Positions 58,508 through 64,000 of a stretch of 64,000 bases of DNA are shown here, piece by piece. Made by a program: the position numbers and the translations under genes. Position 1 is the stretch's first letter, and every line of letters starts with the position of its first letter. This stretch comes from Taklimakanibacter albus (GTDB lineage Bacteria; Pseudomonadota; Alphaproteobacteria; Rhizobiales; Aestuariivirgaceae), in NCBI RefSeq assembly GCF_016595235.1, contig NZ_JAENHL010000008.1, forward strand, positions 1 through 64,000. The letters are read 5' to 3'. The notes under the pieces are model-generated. The model saw nothing but the letters and a program-made list of their open reading frames with translations, searched no databases and was not told the origin of the DNA.

Positions 58508-60157
58508 TCACTTCTTGGAAGCACGAGCAAGGAAGGTTTGCGACATGGCGGTCGGCTCGACACCCGCCACACCCTTCCGCACCGCCGAGAGATGGTCGTA
58601 GAAATAGCCGAAAATGATCGGCGTCTCCTCGAGCAGGAGTTTCTGGATCTTGCCCGCGGCCGCCTTCTGGGCCTCGAGATCGAGAGCCGCAACATAGCCG
58701 GCCGCCAGCGTATCGTATTCCTTGTTCTTGAAATGCGCGGCGTTCCAGGATCCGTCGCTGCGCAAGGGGGCGGATAGATAGACATTCGGCACGCCGCGAT
58801 GACCGTAGTCGGTGATGCCCATGACCGAATCGAGCCAGGTCGATTTGCCGAAGACCGCGTCACCGTAATAGGCGCCCGAATCCATGACATTCAGCTCGAT
58901 CTCGATGCCGATCTCCTTCGCCGCGTTCTGGACGAGCTGGGCATATTGGGGCACCTCCTGGAAGCGCTGCGTCGCCAGGGGCACCTTGGTGCCTGACTTG
59001 ATGCCGGCCGCCTCAAGAAGTTGCTTGGCCTCGGCGATATTCTGCTTGCGCTGCTCGACGCTGGTGTCGGTCGAGGGATAGACCGGCGCGAAGGGGCTGT
59101 CATTGCCGGGTTGCGCCCGGCCGCGCAGCAGGCCCTTGACCAGCTTGTCGCGATCGAGGCTCAGGGCAACGGCGCGGCGCACGCGCGGATCCTTGAACGG
59201 GTCCATGTCGGTGCGCATGTGGATCTGGTAGTGCGAGGCCGAATGGATGCTGATGATCTCGACATTGGGATCATTCAGCAGGCCTGCTCCCGCCAGCACC
59301 GGCAACTGGTTGATGAGATCGACCTGGTTGCCCTGCAGCGCCAGGATCTGCGGCTGGATATCGGCGAAGAAGGTGAATTCGACACGATCGAGCAGCGCCT
59401 TGTCGCCCCAGTAATCGTCGTTGCGGACAAAGGACGCGCCGACCTTGGGCGTATATTTCTCGAGCTTGAACGGCCCGGTGCCGACGAAGTTCTTCTCGAA
59501 ATCACCGGCATAGTCGGCCGGCAGGATGATGGCGTTGTAATTGTCGGAGGAGACGAGATAGGGGAAATTCGCGTTCGGCGCATCGAGGTGGAATTCGACC
59601 GTCAGATCGTCGACCTTGCGCACCGCGTCCTTGGAGAGGACGCCCTTGAACACCGACAGCGCGTTCGAGCCGTTGGCCGGATCGGCGAGACGGTTGAGGC
59701 TCGCCGCCACGTCATCCGCCGTCATTTCCTTGCCATTGTGGAACTTGACGCCCTTGCGAAGCTTGAAGGTCCATACATCACCCTTGTCATTCGGCTTCCA
59801 GCTTTCGGCTAGCATCGGCCTCAGCACCAGATCCTGCCCGTCCATGCACAGGAACTCGCCGGACTGCTGCAGCATCACGAGACCACCGACATCAGGGGTC
59901 TTCACCGGATCGATGGCGCCCGTCGGTGTGTCGACCGCGACGCGCAGGACTCCGCCGGCCCCTTGCGCGCGCGCCGGGCCCGGCATGAGCCCCAAGCCGG
60001 CGGCCGCGCCCAGAAGCGGCAGCGACAAGCCGAGCACACTACCATAACGCAGGAATTCACGGCGGCTGACGCGCCCGTCAACCAGGCCGTCGATCAGGTG
60101 GTTCTCATGCGGCGTCCGGCCGCGCCGGAGCAGATCGAGCAAACGATAGTCCTTCAT
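58508..60157 (-). CDS. oligopeptide-type ABC transporter substrate-binding protein (DppA family), Tat-exported
   Basis: 549 aa from ATG 60157. A twin-arginine motif SRREFLRYGSVLGLSLPLLG lies near residue 30, so export is probably by Tat. SBP family 5 features: EFLCMDGQDLVLRPMLAESW, KPNDKGDVWTFKLRKGVKFH, NGKEMTADDVAASLNRL and PRVRRAVALSLDRDKLVKG. Family 5 proteins bind peptides, but also opines, betaines and sugar acids. Directly downstream of two enolase-superfamily enzymes (40 bp), so the ligand is probably their substrate. Confidence 0.85.
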   Translation of the reverse strand: MKDYRLLDLLRRGRTPHENHLIDGLVDGRVSRREFLRYGSVLGLSLPLLGAAAGLGLMPGPARAQGAGGVLRVAVDTPTGAIDPVKTPDVGGLVMLQQSGEFLCMDGQDLVLRPMLAESWKPNDKGDVWTFKLRKGVKFHNGKEMTADDVAASLNRLADPANGSNALSVFKGVLSKDAVRKVDDLTVEFHLDAPNANFPYLVSSDNYNAIILPADYAGDFEKNFVGTGPFKLEKYTPKVGASFVRNDDYWGDKALLDRVEFTFFADIQPQILALQGNQVDLINQLPVLAGAGLLNDPNVEIISIHSASHYQIHMRTDMDPFKDPRVRRAVALSLDRDKLVKGLLRGRAQPGNDSPFAPVYPSTDTSVEQRKQNIAEAKQLLEAAGIKSGTKVPLATQRFQEVPQYAQLVQNAAKEIGIEIELNVMDSGAYYGDAVFGKSTWLDSVMGITDYGHRGVPNVYLSAPLRSDGSWNAAHFKNKEYDTLAAGYVAALDLEAQKAAAGKIQKLLLEETPIIFGYFYDHLSAVRKGVAGVEPTAMSQTFLARASKK

Positions 60158-60197
60158 GGTGTATTCCCTTTCCCTGTTGCCGTGTTCAAACCTCCCG

Positions 60198-61379
60198 TCA
60201 GCATAAAGGCAGACGCCGATATGTCCCGGGATTTTTTCTATCGTGATACTTGTTGCAAGGCCCCTTGACATTGAAATCGTTGTGAAGTGTCGCGAGCTTA
60301 CCCTTCGACAACGTCACACCGAGCCCTGGACCTTCGGGCACGCGCACGGTGTTGTTCTTCGGTGCGAAAGGCCCCTCTTCGATGACATCGTCCATCTGCA
60401 TGCGGAACAGCGACTGGTTCGGCTCACGGATCCAGGCCAAGGCGGCGCAGAGATGCAGGTAAGCGGCGCTGCCGATGCCGCTGTCGCCGCTGTAGCACCA
60501 ATAGTCGATGCCGGCATGCTCGCAGGCGCCGACGAAACGGACGAAACGGCCGATGCCGCCGAGCACCGTCGGGTTGCTGACGATCGCATCCGGCACGCGC
60601 AGATCGACAGCGCGGGCAAAGTCCACATTATGCGTGGAAAAGGGAATGGCACAGTGGCGGCGCAATTCGCGCATTTCATCCAAAGTCGCGACCGGATCCT
60701 CCCAGTTGCGCACGCCGAGATCCTCCAGAGGCCGTGCGAGCTGACGCGCCGTGGCGAGAGAATAGGCCTGGTTGGAATCGATGCGGATCATCACTGCATC
60801 GCCGAGGCGCTTACGGATGAGCTCGACCATCTTGAGCGACATCTTCGGATCCTCCGTCGAGAACTTGCCCTCGAAGAAGGTCGTGCCATGGGTCTCGTGG
60901 AGCTTCACGCAATAATCGGCGACCTCTTCCGGCGTCTTCTCGCCTTTGACCGCGCCGTCGCCGCGCAAAGAGAAATAATCGGTGAACGGGATGTCCTTGC
61001 GGATGGCGCCGCCCAGCAGTTGATAAAGCGGCAGGTTCCACGCCTTGCCGCGCAGGTCCCATAAAGCCATCTCGATGGCGCCGAAGGCCATGATGCGGGT
61101 GCGATCATTGATGCTCTGGACGCCGGTCCAGAAGGGCAGCGACACATGTTCGGCACCGGCAATATCGAAGACGTCGCGACCGATGAGCGCCGGGGCCAGG
61201 TTTTCCGTGATGATCCGCGCCGCGGCCGGGGTCGGCGCTTCGCCCAAGCCCGTGAGCCCCTCGTCGGTCTCGACCTCGACAATGGTCGGCGAGAATCCGT
61301 CGAGTTCGCCGAAGACCCAGAGATAGGGCGCATCGAGCCTGAGATTGATCGGCGTCGCGGTGATCTTGCGGATCTTCAT
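60198..61379 (-). CDS. enolase-superfamily enzyme, mandelate racemase/glucarate dehydratase-like
   Basis: 393 aa. N-terminal capping domain (DEGLTGLGEAPTPAAARIIT near residue 39) and barrel with base Lys172 (FFEGKFS), metal ligands Asp201 (IRIDSNQAY) and Glu227 (NWEDP), third ligand probably near residue 250 (FSTHNVD). The loop YSGDSGIGSAAYLHL lies where the second catalytic group is expected but the usual His-Asp dyad is not clear. Acid-sugar dehydratase or racemase chemistry is possible. Overlaps the next enolase-superfamily gene upstream by ATGA. Confidence 0.75.
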   Translation of the reverse strand: MKIRKITATPINLRLDAPYLWVFGELDGFSPTIVEVETDEGLTGLGEAPTPAAARIITENLAPALIGRDVFDIAGAEHVSLPFWTGVQSINDRTRIMAFGAIEMALWDLRGKAWNLPLYQLLGGAIRKDIPFTDYFSLRGDGAVKGEKTPEEVADYCVKLHETHGTTFFEGKFSTEDPKMSLKMVELIRKRLGDAVMIRIDSNQAYSLATARQLARPLEDLGVRNWEDPVATLDEMRELRRHCAIPFSTHNVDFARAVDLRVPDAIVSNPTVLGGIGRFVRFVGACEHAGIDYWCYSGDSGIGSAAYLHLCAALAWIREPNQSLFRMQMDDVIEEGPFAPKNNTVRVPEGPGLGVTLSKGKLATLHNDFNVKGPCNKYHDRKNPGTYRRLPLC

Positions 61380-62488
61380 CTGCCCTCGCTCAGTTCGAGG
61401 AAAGGTTTGCCCAGAAGCTCCGGCAGCACCTCGATGCCGAGGCCCGGTCCGTCAGGAATACCCATGCGGTTGCCTTTCACCGGCGGCGGCGCCACCGCCG
61501 TCCTGACCGTCACCCAATCATGAAAGGCGATGGCATGGAGGCGGTGTTCTTCCGGCGTCGACAGCGAGAGATGCGCCATGGCGGCAGTGTCGATCTCGGC
61601 ACCGCCCGTATCCTCGACCGTCACCATGAAGCCCATATCGACGGCGAGATCGCGCAATGCCCTTGTCTTGGCGACGCCGCCGATGCGCGAAATCTTGAGC
61701 GTCAGCCCATCGGCCACGCCCAGACGGTGAATGGCGAGCAGATCCTCGAGAGTGGTCAGCGATTCATCGAGCACCATCGGCTTGGCGAGGGCACGGCGTA
61801 CCGACAGGCACTCATCGATGGAGGGACAGGGCTGCTCGAACACATAGTCGATGTCGCGCGTCGCATCGGCGAACTGGCGGGCCTGGAACGGCGTCCAGCC
61901 GGCATTGGCATCGCAGAACATCACGGTGCCTTTGGGAATGGCGGCCGCCACCGCGCTGACGCGCTCGATGTCGCCCCGGACACCGCCACCGACCTTGACC
62001 TGCAAACGGTTGAAACCATCGGCGACAATGCGCTGGGCGAGCTTCGCCATGGTGTCGGGGGCGCCATGGGTCACCACGCGATAAAGCTCGGCTGTCTCAC
62101 TCTCGCGGCCACCCAGCAGGGTGACCAGCGGCACATTGGCGGCGCGCGCTGTCAGATCGCAGCAGGCCATATCGAGCGCCGATTTCACATAAGGATGGCC
62201 CTTGAAGACGATATCCATCAGCCGGTTGATCTGCGCCCAGGCGCGCGGATCGCGGCCCAGAAGATGCGGCGCCAACTCGGCGACGCCCGCTTCGGCACCC
62301 GCCGTGAAAGCCGGCGAATAGAAGGTGCCAAGCGGCGCCATCTCGCCCCAGCCGGTCAGCCCCTCCTCCGAAGTCAGCGCCACGATGATGGAGTCGAAGG
62401 CGTCGGCATGGCGTCCTTTCGACATCTTATAAGCGCCGCCGATAAAGGGCTGCAGCATGCGATAGGCTTTGATGGTCTTGATGCGCAT
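61376..62488 (-). CDS. enolase-superfamily racemase/epimerase, HpbD (hydroxyproline-betaine 2-epimerase)-like
   Basis: 370 aa, MLE subgroup. Two Lys acid/base catalysts on opposite faces: K165 (LQVKVGG) and K265 (TLKISRIGG); metal ligands D193 (FCDANAGW), E219 (FEQPC) and D241 (LDES). This Lys-Lys layout marks 1,1-proton-transfer racemases and epimerases. Phrases such as GLTGWGEMAPLGTFYSPAF and FKGHPYVKSALDMACCDL resemble the proline-betaine/4-hydroxyproline-betaine epimerase HpbD and its relative cis-3-hydroxyproline dehydratase (from memory). Lies 3 bp after gntR, in the transporter operon. Confidence 0.78.
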   Translation of the reverse strand: MRIKTIKAYRMLQPFIGGAYKMSKGRHADAFDSIIVALTSEEGLTGWGEMAPLGTFYSPAFTAGAEAGVAELAPHLLGRDPRAWAQINRLMDIVFKGHPYVKSALDMACCDLTARAANVPLVTLLGGRESETAELYRVVTHGAPDTMAKLAQRIVADGFNRLQVKVGGGVRGDIERVSAVAAAIPKGTVMFCDANAGWTPFQARQFADATRDIDYVFEQPCPSIDECLSVRRALAKPMVLDESLTTLEDLLAIHRLGVADGLTLKISRIGGVAKTRALRDLAVDMGFMVTVEDTGGAEIDTAAMAHLSLSTPEEHRLHAIAFHDWVTVRTAVAPPPVKGNRMGIPDGPGLGIEVLPELLGKPFLELSEGR

Positions 62489-62491
62489 TCG

Positions 62492-63175
62492 TTACTTCCG
62501 TTTGGCCGCCAGGCTTTCGGCATAGGCGACGAGTTCCGCGAAATTCCAATCTATGTGCTCACGCGCATGCTGCTTGGCGGCAGCGGTATCGTCGCCTTTC
62601 AGAAGGCGCACATAATCCTCATGCATGTCGACATCGGGCACCGGCTCGTCGCGGGCTTGCTGATGCAGGGCGAAATACATCTGCAGCCGGCGCGCCAGAC
62701 GCTGCCACGTATCGAGGAGCAGCGCATTGTCGGACCATTCATAAATCACGCTGTGCAATTGCAGCGCCGTCTCGATCTGGCGCGTGGTGTCGAGCGCCCG
62801 TGTCGCCTCCTTCACCTGCACATGGCGGCGGTCGAGCTCGGCGGCGAAGCGCTGATCGCGCAGCGGCCAGACCAGCTCGATGGCGAAGTCTTCCAGCACG
62901 TGATGCAGCGCATAGGCATCCTCGATGTCCTTAGGGACGACATTGATCACATAGGCGCCGGCATAAGGAATGTTGGTGAGGAGGCCGTCCTGGACCAGCT
63001 CGCGTACCGCCTCGCGCAAGGGCGCCCGGCTGACCCGCATCTCCTTGGAAATCTTCAGCTCGTTGACCTTCTGGCCGGGGCTAAGCTTGCCGGTCAGGAT
63101 GGCGCGGCGGAGCTGGCCGACGATCTCGGCGCGGCGGGTCGTATCGACGATCGGCTCGAATTCAGTCCTGGACAT
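62492..63175 (-). CDS. GntR-family (FCD/FadR-type) regulator
   Basis: 227 aa from ATG 63175 with GGGGA upstream; a TTG five codons earlier is less likely. Winged HTH RRAEIVGQLRRAILTGKLSP, MRVSRAPLREAVRELVQDGL, then an all-helical FCD domain with metal-site His residues (LHHVLEDFAIE, LQLHSVIYEW, AREHIDWNFA). First gene of the operon with the two enolase-superfamily enzymes and the oligopeptide-type importer, so probably their repressor, released by the imported compound. Confidence 0.87.
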   Translation of the reverse strand: MSRTEFEPIVDTTRRAEIVGQLRRAILTGKLSPGQKVNELKISKEMRVSRAPLREAVRELVQDGLLTNIPYAGAYVINVVPKDIEDAYALHHVLEDFAIELVWPLRDQRFAAELDRRHVQVKEATRALDTTRQIETALQLHSVIYEWSDNALLLDTWQRLARRLQMYFALHQQARDEPVPDVDMHEDYVRLLKGDDTAAAKQHAREHIDWNFAELVAYAESLAAKRK

Positions 63176-63212
63176 GAAGGTCCCCGACAAAGAATGAGCG
63201 GACCAGTCAATC

Positions 63213-63228
63213 AGATTGTCGACAATCT
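63213..63228. promoter_or_regulatory. GntR-type palindromic operator
   Basis: AGATTGTCGACAATCT, a perfect 16-bp palindrome 38 bp upstream of the gntR start. Its TTGTCGACAA core fits the TNGTNNNACNA pattern bound by FCD-type GntR regulators. Confidence 0.7.
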
Positions 63229-63237
63229 AGCAAGATA

Positions 63238-64000
63238 TTATGGCGCGGAATCCTCCGCCGATTGTGCGATGAGCCAGTTCCAGACCTCTTGAGTAACTGG
63301 ATCGCCGAGCTCGATAGCGGTCGTCACGGCAAACCAGGCCTGATCCGTCTTCAAGGCTCCCTTCACAGGGCGGACGAGACGCCCCTCCTCGATCGCCCGG
63401 GCTGCGAGCGGCAGGCTCGCCAAAGCGACACCGTGCCCAAGCTCCGCCGCGGCCAGCGCGAAGTCGCTGTCGCTGAAATCGAAGCCGGCCGAGATATTTC
63501 CGGGCTTCACCTTCTGATAAGCGAACCAGTCGGCCCAGTTCTCCGCCCGCTCGTCATGCAGAAGTGGGTGCTTTAGGAGGTCGCTGGACGACGCCATCGG
63601 TGTCTTCGCCAGGTCCGGCGATATCACCGGTGCCAGCACATCGTCCATCAGCCGGTGGCTGAGATGAGCGGGATCCGGCTCACGCAAGCGCTGAATGGCG
63701 ATGCTGATCTCCATGGTCTTGAAATCGATCGCCGCACCCGACGTGTCGAGCCATGGATCACATTTGGGCACTGCCCGGCGCAGCGCATGCAAACGCGGCA
63801 TAAGCCAGCGCGCGGCGAAATCGCGGGGCGCATAGATGACGACACTGCCCGGCTTGCGAAACGAGTCGAGCCTCCGACAACCCTCGTCCAATTGCGCGAG
63901 CGAGCGGGCGACGGTGCGCTGATAATCGCGGCCGGCATCGGTCAGGCGGACGCTCCGGCCATGGCGCAGGAACAGCGCCTGCCCGAGACGCTCCTCGAGC
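63238..64000 (-). CDS. LysR-family regulator, 5' part outside the window
   Basis: 254 codons are visible; the N-terminal HTH is cut by the right edge. The visible part starts inside the HTH/linker (LEERLGQALFLRHGRSVRLT, then DAGRDYQRTVARSLAQLD) and runs through the substrate domain (DFAARWLMPRLHALRRAVPK, LGHGVALASLPLAARAIEEG) to the stop. GcvA-like subgroup. It is upstream of gntR on the same strand, separated by the palindrome, and may or may not belong to that operon. Confidence 0.85.
   Translation of the reverse strand, partial: LEERLGQALFLRHGRSVRLTDAGRDYQRTVARSLAQLDEGCRRLDSFRKPGSVVIYAPRDFAARWLMPRLHALRRAVPKCDPWLDTSGAAIDFKTMEISIAIQRLREPDPAHLSHRLMDDVLAPVISPDLAKTPMASSSDLLKHPLLHDERAENWADWFAYQKVKPGNISAGFDFSDSDFALAAAELGHGVALASLPLAARAIEEGRLVRPVKGALKTDQAWFAVTTAIELGDPVTQEVWNWLIAQSAEDSAP

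Noticed and set aside
1-64000. CRISPR arrays, insertion sequences, prophage, tRNA or rRNA genes
   Set aside because: No regularly spaced repeats, transposase or integrase motifs, or tRNA-like cloverleafs were recognised by reading; a tRNA scan was not possible.

Overview
The window is high-GC, densely coded DNA with codon use, operon style and gene content typical of an alphaproteobacterium, most likely a soil or rhizosphere member of the Hyphomicrobiales (Rhizobiales). Many start/stop pairs overlap as ATGA. No rRNA, tRNA, phage, transposase or CRISPR was recognised. Almost everything is accessory catabolism: five ABC importers, about ten one-component regulators and many enzymes for nitrogen-rich or methylated small molecules.

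Layout. 0-1.5 kb: end of a Na/Pi cotransporter-like gene, a metallophosphoesterase and a small secreted protein. 1.5-5.9 kb (minus): polyamine-type ABC importer potDABC. 6.0-8.5 kb (minus): membrane sulfatase/phosphoethanolamine-transferase-like gene coupled to phosphatidylserine synthase pssA. 8.6-10.8 kb: a DUF3726-like protein, a small HTH-like protein, and a TetR-GFA-like pair behind a palindromic operator. 10.8-15.4 kb: CoA-transferase, 'virulence factor' family protein, pterin methyltransferase (MtgA-like) and an ASKHA ferredoxin (RamA-like corrinoid activator). 15.4-25.2 kb: AraC regulator divergent from a PhyH dioxygenase, then a ribose-type ABC importer, ribokinase, RbsD, an unusual PanB homologue and an exported CHAT protease-like protein.

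25.3-28.7 kb: LysR/PhyH pair and AraC/hydrolase pair. 28.7-33.5 kb: aspartase, class III transaminase and semialdehyde dehydrogenase in one operon, divergent from an Lrp regulator (like DoeD/DoeC/DoeX of ectoine breakdown). 33.6-43.7 kb: EhuABCD-like importer with two enzymes, a LysR regulator, and a divergent operon of a DoeA-like M24 hydrolase, an M20 amidohydrolase and two EutA-like Asp/Glu racemase-family proteins. 43.9-54.5 kb: three MttB-family corrinoid methyltransferases without pyrrolysine, with pseudouridine-phosphate glycosidase, an FMN reductase, LysR and HxlR regulators, a LysE exporter, a 4Fe-4S protein, a homocysteine methyltransferase and a GFA-family protein. 54.6-63.2 kb: GntR, two enolase-superfamily enzymes (one resembling hydroxyproline-betaine epimerase) and an oligopeptide-type ABC importer. 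The right edge cuts a LysR gene.

Working model (inference): the MttB proteins, MtgA-like protein, RamA-like activator, homocysteine methyltransferase, HpbD-like epimerase and importers form a dispersed corrinoid-dependent system for demethylating quaternary amines such as betaines. A second, ectoine-like compatible-solute route ends in aspartate and fumarate. No corrinoid carrier protein is visible in the window. The 15.4-25.2 kb operon (dioxygenase, sugar uptake and kinase, metal-site-altered PanB homologue, CHAT protein) is the least familiar combination and the best candidate for an undescribed pathway. Short palindromic elements sit at most convergent gene ends, and stem-loops follow three of the four solute-binding-protein genes.
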